DNA of 55,302 bases from JBFWQM01 sp050249455 (lineage in GTDB: Bacteria; Pseudomonadota; Alphaproteobacteria; MPNO01; VGEU01), in assembly GCA_050249455.1 (NCBI GenBank), contig JBFWQM010000008.1, positions 1-55,302 of the forward strand, in the 5' to 3' direction. Positions 33,675-42,462 of this stretch are shown in pieces; within the stretch, counting starts at the first letter, position 1, and every line of letters starts with the position of its first letter. Below the pieces are notes generated by a model, which was not told the DNA's origin, ran no database searches, and saw only the letters and a program-made list of their open reading frames with translations. Both the position numbers and the translations under genes were made by a program.

Positions 33675-34821
33675 CCAGCGCGTCGGCCAGCCGGACGTAG
33701 TCGTCCGTCGCGTTGTAGACCTGCGCCGACAGCCGCACCCACAGCGCGTCGGCCATCGCCACCACCGGCGCCTCGATCGCGTGCGCGTCGCGCAGCCAGC
33801 CGCGCAGCGCCCAGGCATTGGCTCCGGTCGCCGTCAGCGCCGTCGGCAGGCGGACCGTGGCCATCGCGGCGCGCATCGCCAGCGGACACGCCGCGTCGGT
33901 GCCGAGCCGGCCGGCGACCAGCGCCGCGGCCTCCGCCGCCAGCCCGGCGTTCCACGCGCGCACGGCATCGCCGCCCAGCCGATCGTAATAGGCGACGGCA
34001 TCGACGACGCTGAGCCACGCGGTCGCGTCGCGCGTGCCGGTCCAGTCGAACTCCGCCGCCAGGCCGTTGCCGAGGCCGTGCGAGATCACCGTCGGGTGCA
34101 GCGCCGCCTGGCGGTCCGGGGCGCACCACAGGAGCCCGCAGCCCTTCGCCGCGAACAGCCACTTGTGCGCGTTTCCGGTGTACCAGTCGGCCCCGATCGC
34201 CGGCACGTCGAGCGCCACCATGCCCGGCGCGTGCGCGCCGTCCACCAGCACGGCCGCGCCCGCTTCGCGGCACAGCGCGGCGAGCCGCGCGACCGGCAGC
34301 ACCGCCGCGCTCTCCGACGTCACGTGGTCGAGCACCGCCAGCCGGGTGCGCGGGCCGAGCGCGGCGGCCACCGCGGCGGCCACCGCGTCGTCGCCGGCGA
34401 TCGGCACCGGCACGTCGGCGATGACGACGCGCGCGCCGGCGCGGCCAGCATGGTGGCGCAATGCGTTCACCACCGCCGGGTAGGCGAGGCTGGTGGTCAG
34501 CACCTCGTCGCCCGCGGCCAGGGGAAACGACGCCGCGACGGCGTTGACCGCCGTGGTCGCATTGTCGACGAACACCCAGTCCTGGCCCCGCCCGCCGAGC
34601 AGGCGAGCGACCGCAGCCGCCGCGTCGCGCAGCGCCGGCACGACCTCCACCGACATGAACCGCGTCGGGTTGCGCTCCATCTGCGACCGCCACGCCGCCT
34701 GCGCGTCGAGCACCGCCCGTGGCGTCGCCCCGAACGAGCCGTGGTTGAGGTGCAGCGTCCCCGGCTCCAGCGCGAAGTCCGCCAGCCGGGCGTGGCCGAA
34801 GAAATTTGTCGTCGGGCTCAT
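33661..34821 (-). CDS. Class V PLP-dependent aminotransferase (isopenicillin-N-epimerase-like)
   Basis: This is a PLP enzyme of 386 residues of the group annotated as isopenicillin N epimerase-like or cysteine desulfurase-like. The N-terminal signature LEPGTLHLNHGSFGATP and the substrate-side NATTAVNAV are typical. The aspartate that holds the PLP ring nitrogen is in LVDGAHAPGMVALD, and the Schiff-base lysine is in WYTGNAHKWLFAAKG. The true substrate is not predictable, and no beta-lactam genes are near. The ATG at 34821 fits the family start; a GTG at 34836 is possible. The gene follows a palindromic repeat copy and overlaps the peroxidase gene tail to tail. Confidence 0.88.
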   Translation of the reverse strand: MSPTTNFFGHARLADFALEPGTLHLNHGSFGATPRAVLDAQAAWRSQMERNPTRFMSVEVVPALRDAAAAVARLLGGRGQDWVFVDNATTAVNAVAASFPLAAGDEVLTTSLAYPAVVNALRHHAGRAGARVVIADVPVPIAGDDAVAAAVAAALGPRTRLAVLDHVTSESAAVLPVARLAALCREAGAAVLVDGAHAPGMVALDVPAIGADWYTGNAHKWLFAAKGCGLLWCAPDRQAALHPTVISHGLGNGLAAEFDWTGTRDATAWLSVVDAVAYYDRLGGDAVRAWNAGLAAEAAALVAGRLGTDAACPLAMRAAMATVRLPTALTATGANAWALRGWLRDAHAIEAPVVAMADALWVRLSAQVYNATDDYVRLADALATLA

Positions 34822-34858
34822 CGGCGATTCGCTCACATCGTTTCGCGGATATGCCGCG

Positions 34859-34971
34859 CCCCACCTCACCCCGACCCTCTCCGCCCCCGGGGGACGGAGA
34901 GGGAGCAAAAGTACCCTCTCCGCCCTTCAGGGGGGAGAGGGTGGCGAACGCAGTTCGCAGGGTGAGGTGGG
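34859..34971. repeat. Intergenic palindromic repeat, CCCACCTCAC family, copy 2
   Basis: This is a full element of 113 bp bounded by CCCCACCTCACC and GGTGAGGTGGG, with two inner hairpins of the CCCTCTCCGCCC / GGAGAGGG type. It is close to the reverse complement of the copy at 2814-2928; the stretch CCCTCTCCGCCCTTCAGGGG is shared exactly. It fills the space between the divergent aminotransferase and SDR genes. Confidence 0.85.
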
Positions 34972-35058
34972 CGCCGCCGCGGGGAATATGCTGCCGATTG
35001 CGTCTCGAACGGCGGAATGGGACTCTAGGCGGCGAACCACACACGACGGAGCGGGGCG

Positions 35059-35817
35059 ATGGGACGGCTGGACGGACGGGCGGCGATCGTGACGGGGGCG
35101 GCCGAGGGCATCGGCGTGGAATACGCAAAGGCGCTGGCCGGCGAAGGCGCCAGGGTGATGGTGTGCGACGTGCTGGCGACCGAGCCGACGGTCCACGCGA
35201 TCCGCGCCGCCGGCGGCACCGCGGCCGGGATGACCTGCGACGTGTCCGACCCGGCCGCCGTGGCGGCGATGGCGGCGGAGACGGAAAAGGCGTACGGGCG
35301 CATCGACATCCTGGTCAACAACGCCGCGGTGTTCGCCCGCATGGTGCAGAAGCCGATGGACCAGCTGACAAGCGAGGAATGGGACATCGCGATGCGGGTC
35401 AACGTGCGCGGCCCGTTCGAGTGCGTGAAGGCGGTGCTGCCGGCGATGCGACGCAACGGCTACGGCAAAGTCGTCAACGTCGCCTCCGGCACCGTGTTCA
35501 AGGGCACGCCGATGATGCTGCATTATCTCGCGTCCAAGGGCGCGGTGCTGGCGATGACCCGCGGCATGGCGCGTGAGCTGGGCGCCGACAACATCTCCGT
35601 CAACGCCATCGCGCCGGGCCTGACCATCACCGAGGGCATCCGCGCCCGGGTGGAGGCCGCCGGCATGGCGATCGCCGCCACCGAGGCATCCCGCGCGCTG
35701 CGGCGCGAGCAGGCGCCGCGCGACCTGATCGGCACGCTGCTGTTCCTCGCCTCGCCCGACAGCGATTTCATGACTGGCCAGACCGTGGTGGTGGACGGCG
35801 GTTCCGCGATGTGGTGA
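35059..35817 (+). CDS. Short-chain dehydrogenase/reductase (SDR)
   Basis: This is a classical SDR of 252 residues. The NAD(P) motif is TGAAEGIGVEYA (residues 12-23), with NNAAV near 90 and an aspartate CDV after strand 3. The catalytic serine is in VVNVASGTVFKG and the YxxxK pair is in LHYLASKGAV. The C-terminus TGQTVVVDGGSAMW is typical. The aspartate at the end of strand 2 (VMVCDVLAT) suggests NAD rather than NADP. The substrate is unknown. GGAGCGGGG precedes the ATG. It is the first gene after the repeat and stands apart from the next gene by 77 bases. Confidence 0.92.
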   Translation: MGRLDGRAAIVTGAAEGIGVEYAKALAGEGARVMVCDVLATEPTVHAIRAAGGTAAGMTCDVSDPAAVAAMAAETEKAYGRIDILVNNAAVFARMVQKPMDQLTSEEWDIAMRVNVRGPFECVKAVLPAMRRNGYGKVVNVASGTVFKGTPMMLHYLASKGAVLAMTRGMARELGADNISVNAIAPGLTITEGIRARVEAAGMAIAATEASRALRREQAPRDLIGTLLFLASPDSDFMTGQTVVVDGGSAMW

Positions 35818-35894
35818 GGCGGCGCGACCCGCGAACGGTTTGGTAACCGGTTCGACCTAGCGTCGCCGTCTTCGCCCCTTGCAGGATTCCCGAC

Positions 35895-38102
35895 TTGCCC
35901 GAGACCGTCGCGGCGCTGCTGAACGAGGCGGTCGCCCACCACCGCGACGGGCGGCTGGACGACGCCGCGGCGCTGTACCGGCGCATCCTGGCCGCGGCGC
36001 CGGACAACGCCGACGCCCTGCACCTCTTGGGCGTCACCTTCCTGCAGGCCGGCCGGGCCGGCGATGCGGAGCCGCTGATCGCGCGCGCGGTCGCCGCCAA
36101 CCCGTCGCACGCGATGGCGGTCCAGAACCTGGGCGTCGCCCTCGAGACGCTGGGCCGCGCCGACGCGGCGATCGCCGCCTACGGGCGCGCCGCGGCGCTC
36201 GACCCCGCGAACCCGCAGCCGCGGTTCAACCTGGCCAACGCGCTGTCGGCGGCGGGCCGGCTCGACGACGCGGTCGCCGCCTACGACGCCGCCATCGAGC
36301 GCGCGCCGGGCTTCGCGCCGGCGCATTTCAACCGGGGCAACGCGCTGGCGCGGCTCGGCCGCACGGTGGAGGCCGTCGCGGCCTACGAGCGGGCGGCCGC
36401 CGCCGATCCCGACGACGGCGCCGCGTTCTACAACCTGGGCAACGCGCTGAAGGAGATCGGCCGCTTCGCCGCCGCGGCGGACGCCTACCGGCGCGCCACG
36501 GCGCTGATGCCGCAGCACGCCGGCGGCGTCAACAACCTCGGCATCGCGCTGAAGGAGCTCGGCCGCCACGACCTCGCCATCGAGGCGTACCGCCGCGCCA
36601 TCGCGCTCGACCCGAACGAGGCGAGCCACCACTACAACCTCGCCGTCTCGCTGAACGACACCGCCCAGATCGCCGCGGCGGCGGACGCCTGCCGGCGCGC
36701 CATCGCGCTGGACCCGGATTCGGGCGACGCGGTCGCGCTGCTGGCGCAGGTGCTGCAGGACTCCTGCGCGTGGGACGCGCTGCCGGCGGTCGCCGGGCGC
36801 CTCGACGCGCTGACCGGCGCGGCGCTGGCCGCGGGCGCGCGGCCACCGGAATCGCCGCTGCTGTCACTGCGGCTCGACCGGCTGGCGCCGCGGCGGCTGG
36901 CGGTGGCGCGCGCGTGGTCGGCGGCGATCGCGCGCGATGTGGCGGGCCTGCGCCCCGACTTCGCGTTCGACGCCGGGCCGCGCGACCGGCTGCGCATCGG
37001 GTATCTGTCCTGCGACTTCATGGACCATCCGATCGCGCACCTGACGGCCGGTCTGTTCGCCGCCCACGACCGCAATGCGGTCGCGGTGCTGGGCTTCGGC
37101 TACGGCCCCGACGACGGCAGCCCATGGCGCAGGCGCATCGCCGCCGGCTGCGACCGCTTCTTAGACATCGCCGCGCACGACCACGTCGCCGCCGCGCGCG
37201 CCATCCACGACGCGCGCGTCGACATCCTGATCGACCTGACCGGGCCGACGCGCAACGCGCGGCTGCAGATCGCGGCGCTGCGGCCGGCGCCCGTGCAGGC
37301 GTGGTGGCTCGGCTATCCCGGCACCACCGGCGCAGACTTCTTCGACTACGTCGTCACCGACCGCATCGTGACGACCGGGGACGAGGCGCGCCATCACAGC
37401 GAGCGGCCGGTGTGGCTGCCGCACTGCTACCAGGTCAACGACCGCCAGCCGATCGCGGACGAGCGCCCGGCGCGCCGCGACGAGGGGTTGCCGGAATCCG
37501 GCATCGTTTTCGCCTCGTTCAACCAGCCGTTCAAGATCGAGCCGGTGATGTTCGCGGCGTGGATGCGCATCCTGTCGCGCGCGCCGGGATCGGTGCTGTG
37601 GCTGCTGGCCGGCAACCCGGTGGCCGACGCGGCGCTGCGCCGCGCCGCCGCCGCGCATGGCGTAGACCCGGCCCGCCTGGTGTTCGCCGCCCGTGCGCCG
37701 AAGGACCGGCATCTGGCGCGCCACGCGCTGGCCGACCTGGTGCTCGACACCCGCGTCTACAACAGCCACACCGGCGCGTCGGACGCGCTGTGGGCGGGGG
37801 TGCCGATCCTGACCCTGCCCGGCGGCAACCCGGCAGCGCGCGTCGCGGCCAGCATCGTGACGGCGATCGGCCTGCCGCAACTCGCGGTGGCGACCCTGGA
37901 CGACTACGAGGCGCTCGCGGTCCGCCTCGCCGGGCGCGCGGACGAGCGGGCCGCGCTGCGCGCGGCGATCGCGGCGAATCGGCTGACCGCGCCGCTGTTC
38001 GACACCGCGCGCTTCGCCCGCGGGCTGGAGCGCGCCTGCCTCGCCATGTGGGACCGCTTCGCCCAGGGCCTGCCGCCGGCGCCGATCGCGGTGACGGAGT
38101 AG
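35895..38102 (+). CDS. TPR protein with O-GlcNAc-transferase-like (GT41) domain
   Basis: This is a 735-residue protein. The first 300 residues are about eight tetratricopeptide repeats of 34 residues each (for example LNEAVAHHRDGRLDDAAALY and FNLANALSAAGRLDDAVAAY). From about 365 on there is a GT41 domain like that of SPINDLY/OGT: RIGYLSCDFMDHPIAHLTAG, VQAWWLGYPGTTGADFFDYV, FASFNQPFKIEPVMFAAWMR, and DTRVYNSHTGASDALWAGVP, where UDP-GlcNAc is bound. Such proteins glycosylate Ser/Thr of other proteins; bacterial members act on flagellins or adhesins, or have unknown targets. The start is a TTG at 35895 with AGGA eight bases upstream. No partner gene is evident. It is a candidate modifier of the RTX protein, but this is a guess. 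Confidence 0.9.
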   Translation: MPETVAALLNEAVAHHRDGRLDDAAALYRRILAAAPDNADALHLLGVTFLQAGRAGDAEPLIARAVAANPSHAMAVQNLGVALETLGRADAAIAAYGRAAALDPANPQPRFNLANALSAAGRLDDAVAAYDAAIERAPGFAPAHFNRGNALARLGRTVEAVAAYERAAAADPDDGAAFYNLGNALKEIGRFAAAADAYRRATALMPQHAGGVNNLGIALKELGRHDLAIEAYRRAIALDPNEASHHYNLAVSLNDTAQIAAAADACRRAIALDPDSGDAVALLAQVLQDSCAWDALPAVAGRLDALTGAALAAGARPPESPLLSLRLDRLAPRRLAVARAWSAAIARDVAGLRPDFAFDAGPRDRLRIGYLSCDFMDHPIAHLTAGLFAAHDRNAVAVLGFGYGPDDGSPWRRRIAAGCDRFLDIAAHDHVAAARAIHDARVDILIDLTGPTRNARLQIAALRPAPVQAWWLGYPGTTGADFFDYVVTDRIVTTGDEARHHSERPVWLPHCYQVNDRQPIADERPARRDEGLPESGIVFASFNQPFKIEPVMFAAWMRILSRAPGSVLWLLAGNPVADAALRRAAAAHGVDPARLVFAARAPKDRHLARHALADLVLDTRVYNSHTGASDALWAGVPILTLPGGNPAARVAASIVTAIGLPQLAVATLDDYEALAVRLAGRADERAALRAAIAANRLTAPLFDTARFARGLERACLAMWDRFAQGLPPAPIAVTE

Positions 38103-38166
38103 GCGTCCCTTTCCGCCCCTCATCTGCGGTGCCACTATGGCGGCCATCATGCCAGGGAGCGTCCGC

Positions 38167-38988
38167 ATGCCCGTCCATCCGCGCATCGCCGTCGTCGGCT
38201 ACGGCGCGATCACCCGCGAGATCATCAAGGTGATGGGCGCGCGCGGCGACCTGTCCCGGCTGGCGGCGGTGCTGGTCAAGCCGACGCAACTGGACGCGCG
38301 GCGCGCCGAGGCCGCCGGGCGCTTCGCGGTGACCGGCGACGCCGCGGCGCTGGTCGCGGCACGCCCGGACATCGTGCTGGAGTGCGCCGGCCACGGCGGC
38401 GTGACGGCGCACGGCGCGGCCATCCTGCGGGCGGGGCTCGACCTGGTGGTGTGCTCAGTCGGCGCGCTTGCCGACGCGGCGACGACGGCGGCGCTGCGCG
38501 CGGCGGCGGCGGCGGGCGGGGCCCGCATCCTGGTCCCGTCGGGCGCGGTCGCCGGCATCGACGGGCTGATCGCCGCGCGCACCGCCGGCCTGCGGTCGGT
38601 GACCTATACGTCGGTCAAGGCGCCGCATGCCTGGACCGGCACCCCGGCGGAGCGCGCGCTCGACCTCGGCGCCGTCACCGCCGCGACGCCGTTCTTCGAG
38701 GGCACGGCGCGCGAGGCGGCGCACGGCTATCCGCAGAACGCCAATGTCGGCGCGACGGTGGCGTTCGCCGGGCTGGGGCTGGACCGCACGCGGGTGAAGC
38801 TGGTCGCCGATCCGGCGGCGACCGGGCCGCTCGGCATCATCGAGGCCGACGGCGCGTTCGGCCGCTTCCGCTTCGAGATCCTGGCCTATGCCGCGCCGGA
38901 CAACCCGAAGACCTCGCTGCTCACCGCCCACAGCATGCTGGCCGCCGCCGACCACGCCACGACGTTCGCGCTGCCGGACAAAACCTAG
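38167..38988 (+). CDS. nadX: L-aspartate dehydrogenase
   Basis: This enzyme of 273 residues oxidises L-aspartate to iminoaspartate with NAD(P), which can feed NAD synthesis in place of NadB. The dinucleotide motif is VVGYGAITREI. The family's C-terminal half shows ARILVPSGAVAGIDGL, SVTYTSVKAPHAWTGTP, YPQNANVGATVAFAGLGLD and DNPKTSLLTAHSMLAA. The length fits NadX (about 265-270). ATG 38167 (MPVHPRIAVVGYG) has AGGGAG about eight bases upstream; an upstream ATG at 38137 would add ten unlikely residues. It stands apart from nadA/nadC genes. In some proteobacteria such isolated homologues act in aspartate catabolism instead. Confidence 0.88.
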   Translation: MPVHPRIAVVGYGAITREIIKVMGARGDLSRLAAVLVKPTQLDARRAEAAGRFAVTGDAAALVAARPDIVLECAGHGGVTAHGAAILRAGLDLVVCSVGALADAATTAALRAAAAAGGARILVPSGAVAGIDGLIAARTAGLRSVTYTSVKAPHAWTGTPAERALDLGAVTAATPFFEGTAREAAHGYPQNANVGATVAFAGLGLDRTRVKLVADPAATGPLGIIEADGAFGRFRFEILAYAAPDNPKTSLLTAHSMLAAADHATTFALPDKT

Positions 38989-39011
38989 GGCGCTTCAAGG
39001 AATTCAGGCCG

Positions 39012-39104
39012 CCCACCTCACCCTCCCCGTTGCTGCACAACGGGTCCCCTCCCTCTCCCCCGAAGTGGGGGAGAGGTGCGAGCGCAGCGAGCGGGTGAGG
39101 TGGG
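39012..39104. repeat. Intergenic palindromic repeat, CCCACCTCAC family, copy 3
   Basis: This is a 93-bp element bounded by CCCACCTCACC and GGTGAGGTGGG, with inner hairpins CCCGTTG / CAACGGG and CTCTCCCCC / GGGGGAGAG. It is a second subtype of the family, shared with 11582-11635 and with the right half of 46857-47022. It lies between two genes that converge, nadX and the universal-stress-like gene. Confidence 0.85.
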
Positions 39105-39155
39105 AAGCCGCCGGCCCTTCGACAGGGTCCGTTCTCGCCGCCGCGCCATCGTCGG

Positions 39156-39998
39156 CTACCGGACGACCAGCACCGGGCAGCTCACGCGCTCCAGCAGCGC
39201 GGCGATGCCGGGGCCGGCGAGCGCGGGGTGTTCGGCGCGGATGACGAAGACGCCCGCATCCGCCGCGCCGAGGAGCGCGCACACGTCGTCGAGCGCGAAG
39301 GCGGCGACCTGGCGGAACGCGCCGGCAAGGCCGAGGCGCGCGAGGTCGGCTTCCGCGGCGGCGCGCAGGGCGGCGTCGGTCCTCTCGTCGGCGGCGACCA
39401 GCAGCACCGTCACCTTGCCGTCGGCGCCGGTGACGAGCTGGGACGCGGCGGCGAGCAGGGCCGCGCCGCGCGCCGGGTCGTCGTAGAGCACCATGGCGCG
39501 GCCGCCGAGCCGCGCGCCGGGGCGGATCACCAGCACCGGCTTGAGCGCATGCTCCACCGCGGTGATCCAGGCGATGTCGGCGCGCACCCGGGCGCCGACG
39601 GCGCGGCTGGATAGGCTGAGGACGAGGAGGTCGGCCGCCTGCGCCGCCGTGGCGAGCTCGCGCTCCAGCATGCCGCGCACGATGCGGAAACGGTGCGCGA
39701 CATGGGCGCGCGCGGCCTGTGCGGCCATCGCCTGGCGGATGCGCGCCGCCTCGCCGCGCACCATCTGCGCCATCGCGGCAGAGGTCGCGCTTTCGTGACG
39801 GCCCGACAGCGCGTCGTAGACGCGCCCGAGGTTGAGCTCGGCGATGCGCATCAGGTTCTCGTCCTCGACGAAGAGGCCCTCGAGCTCTGCCTGCAGGCGC
39901 GCAGCTAGCTCTGTGGCCGCCTCCAGCGCATGCGCCGCGGCCATCGAATCGAAGGCGACGACGATGCGGTGCGAAGCCGGCTTCGGCTCGATGGCCAT
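39156..39998 (-). CDS. Universal stress protein-like
   Basis: This is a 280-residue protein starting MAIEPKPASHRIVVAFDSMA, with the alpha/beta pattern of UspA domains. The first half (about 1-150) has the strand-loop-helix start and ends in a phosphate-loop-like region (DIAWITAVEHALKPVLVI). The second half (about 155-280) looks like a shortened second Usp-like fold ending ERVSCPVLVVR. No classic G2xG9xG(S/T) ATP motif is evident in either half, so it may not bind ATP. The start follows the Lon-like protease stop within a few bases (GGAG precedes ATG 39998; a GTG at 40007 overlaps the stop). The two are therefore co-translated and may work together under stress. Confidence 0.75.
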   Translation of the reverse strand: MAIEPKPASHRIVVAFDSMAAAHALEAATELAARLQAELEGLFVEDENLMRIAELNLGRVYDALSGRHESATSAAMAQMVRGEAARIRQAMAAQAARAHVAHRFRIVRGMLERELATAAQAADLLVLSLSSRAVGARVRADIAWITAVEHALKPVLVIRPGARLGGRAMVLYDDPARGAALLAAASQLVTGADGKVTVLLVAADERTDAALRAAAEADLARLGLAGAFRQVAAFALDDVCALLGAADAGVFVIRAEHPALAGPGIAALLERVSCPVLVVR

Positions 39999-40003
39999 GT
40001 CGG

Positions 40004-42439
40004 TCACTCCGGTTCGCGCTTCGCCGGTTCGCGCGCGACCGGCGCGAAGGCGCGCGCCTTCTCCGCGAGGTCGGCGAGACGCGCCTTCACCCGCGCGTTG
40101 ATGGTGCCGGCGGGATAGTTGCCATCGGCATCCGGCGCGCCCGCCGGCACGCCGGTCAGGATCTCGATCCCCTGGTCGATGGTCTGCACGGGATAGATGC
40201 TGAACTTGCCCGCCTCCACCGCCGAGACGACATCGTGACGCAGCATCAGGTGCTTCACGTTCGACGCCGGGATCAGCACGCCGTGGCTGCCGTCGAGGCC
40301 GCGTTCGGCGCAGATGCCGAAGAAGCCCTCGATCTTCTCGTTGACGCCGCCGATCGCCTGCACGTGGCCCTTCTGGTTGACCGAGCCGGTCACCGCGAAG
40401 CACTGCCTGATCGGCACGTCCGACAGCGCGGAGAGGAGCGCATAGAGCTCGGTCGACGACGCGCTGTCGCCGTCGACGCCGCCGTAGGACTGCTCGAACA
40501 CCAGGCTGGCGGCGACCGCGATCGGCTGGTCGCGGCCGAAGCGCTCGCCGAGGAAGCCGGACAGGATCATCACGCCCTTGGTGTGCAGCGGGCCGCCGAG
40601 CTTCGCCTCGCGCTCGATGTCGAGCACCTCGCCGCGGCCGAGCCGGACCACCGCGGTGACCCGGCTGGGCCGGCCGAACGCGAACTGGCCGATCTGGATC
40701 ACCGACAGCGCGTTGACCTGCCCGACCACGGCGCCCGAGGTATCGATGTGGATGGTCTCGCGCACGATCTCCTCGCGGTCGCGCTCGCGGATGCGGTCGG
40801 CGCGGCGGATCCGGGCGGCGATCGCCTTGTCGACGTCGGCGGCCTGCGTGATGTCGCGGCCCGCCTCGCCGCGCCAGAAGTCGGCCTCGCGCAGCACGTC
40901 GGCGATCGAGCGGACGTGCAGGGTCAGCCGCTCTGCATCGTTGGCGAGCCGTGCCGCGTGCTCGACCACGCGGCCGACCGCGTTGCGGCTGAACGGCTTC
41001 AGCTTCTCGCCGCGCACCAGGGTGGCGATCAGCCGGGCATAGTCCATCGTCGCCTCGCCGCTGCGCGGCAGCCGGTCGTCGAAATCGACCTCGACCTTGA
41101 ACAGCTCGGCGAACTCCGGGTCGTAGGCGGCGAGCAGGTAGTAGAGCTGGCGATCGCCGAGCAGCGCGACCTTGAGGTCGATCGGAATCGGTTCCGGCTC
41201 CAGGGACACCGTGGGTGCGAGGCCCATCGCCTCCTGGATGCCCTGTATGCGGACCTCGCGCGATTTCAGCGCACGCTTGAGATGCTCCCACGCGAAGGGC
41301 TGCATCAGCACCTTCTGCGCGTCGAGCACCAGGTAGCCGCCATTGGCCTTGTGCAGCGCACCGGGCCGGATCAGGTTGAAGTCGGTGACCAGCGCACCGA
41401 ACTGCGCCAGATGCTCGACCCGGCCGATCAGGTTGGCGTGGGTCGGGTTGTCCTCGTACACCACCGGCGCATGGCCGTTCTTCGCATGGTCGACGATGAC
41501 GTTGACCTGGTAGCGCCGGTACGATGGCGCGTTGGTCGCGGCGCGGCGCATGGCGAGCATCATCGCCTCCTGCTCGGTCGGTTCGCGCGCGACGAAGTCG
41601 TCGACATGATCGACGACGTCCTTCTCCACCTCGTCGAAATAGACCAATACCTCGGCGAGGTCGGCGTAGCGCTGGCGCAGCTCGTCCATCAGCCGGCGCA
41701 CGACGTGGCCGGAGACCTCGCGGTTGAGCGCGGACAGCTTCTCCCGCTGCTCGCGCTCCCACTGCGGGACCTGGCTCATGATGTCCTGCAGCTCCTTCTC
41801 CAGCTCGCCGATGGTGGCGCGCACCTTTTCCTGGTGCTCCTCCGGCCACTGGCGGAACACCTCGGGCTGGATCACCTCCCCCTTCTGCATCGGGGCGAAG
41901 GCGAGGCCCATCGGCGTGCGCACCAGCGCGATCGAGCGCGCATTCGCCTTCTCCTGCAGGGCGCCGAACGCCGCCTCGTGGCGTTCCTTCGATTCCTCCT
42001 CCGCCGCCTGCTTGCGGGTGCGGTACTCGTCACTTTCGAACGTCGTCGGGATCGCCGCCTTGAGCTCGGTGACGAAGTGTTCCATGTCCTCGCGCAGGCC
42101 GTGGCCGCGGCCGGGCGGCAGCTCGAGCGCGCGCGGCTTCTGCGGCTCGGCGAAGTTGTTGACGTAGCACCAGTCCTGCGGGGGCGGGCGCTCGGCCGAC
42201 CGCTCGCGCAGATAGGCGGTCACGAGGGTGTGCTTGCCGGTGCCCGGCGGGCCGAGCGCGAACAGGTTGTAGCCTTCGTGACGCATGCCGATGCCGAAAT
42301 GCAGCGCCTCCAGCGCGCGCTCCTGGCCGATCGGGCGGTCGAGGTCGGGCAGTTCGTCGGTGGTCTCGAATGGCAGCGTCTCGGCATCGCAGCAGCGATA
42401 CAGCGCCTCGACACCAAGCGGCTTCAGCGGTCCGGCCAT
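40004..42439 (-). CDS. Lon-like ATP-dependent protease (LonB/YcbZ type)
   Basis: This is an 811-residue AAA protease without the Lon N-domain. Walker A is GPPGTGKH (63-70). A long inserted helical region (about 140-290) carries many Glu, Gln and Arg residues. The second half of the ATPase domain follows, and then the S16 protease domain. The catalytic serine is S659 (GVDGDSASS) and the lysine is K702 (GGVNEKIEG). Their 43-residue spacing equals that of S679 and K722 in E. coli Lon. No membrane helices are seen. Relatives such as YcbZ are poorly understood and are thought to remove damaged proteins or adjust translation. It is followed with overlap by a Usp-like gene and preceded by a zincin gene 23 bases away, forming a proteolysis and stress group. 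Confidence 0.92.
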   Translation of the reverse strand: MAGPLKPLGVEALYRCCDAETLPFETTDELPDLDRPIGQERALEALHFGIGMRHEGYNLFALGPPGTGKHTLVTAYLRERSAERPPPQDWCYVNNFAEPQKPRALELPPGRGHGLREDMEHFVTELKAAIPTTFESDEYRTRKQAAEEESKERHEAAFGALQEKANARSIALVRTPMGLAFAPMQKGEVIQPEVFRQWPEEHQEKVRATIGELEKELQDIMSQVPQWEREQREKLSALNREVSGHVVRRLMDELRQRYADLAEVLVYFDEVEKDVVDHVDDFVAREPTEQEAMMLAMRRAATNAPSYRRYQVNVIVDHAKNGHAPVVYEDNPTHANLIGRVEHLAQFGALVTDFNLIRPGALHKANGGYLVLDAQKVLMQPFAWEHLKRALKSREVRIQGIQEAMGLAPTVSLEPEPIPIDLKVALLGDRQLYYLLAAYDPEFAELFKVEVDFDDRLPRSGEATMDYARLIATLVRGEKLKPFSRNAVGRVVEHAARLANDAERLTLHVRSIADVLREADFWRGEAGRDITQAADVDKAIAARIRRADRIRERDREEIVRETIHIDTSGAVVGQVNALSVIQIGQFAFGRPSRVTAVVRLGRGEVLDIEREAKLGGPLHTKGVMILSGFLGERFGRDQPIAVAASLVFEQSYGGVDGDSASSTELYALLSALSDVPIRQCFAVTGSVNQKGHVQAIGGVNEKIEGFFGICAERGLDGSHGVLIPASNVKHLMLRHDVVSAVEAGKFSIYPVQTIDQGIEILTGVPAGAPDADGNYPAGTINARVKARLADLAEKARAFAPVAREPAKREPE

Positions 42440-42462
42440 GCAGGATGCTCCTCCGCGCCCGA

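Noticed and set aside
39156..41849. A single 897-codon fusion of Usp-like and Lon-like proteins
   Set aside because: The part upstream of the Usp-like start is in a different frame from the real Lon-like protein and has an out-of-frame composition. The two genes are separate, with stop and start a few bases apart.
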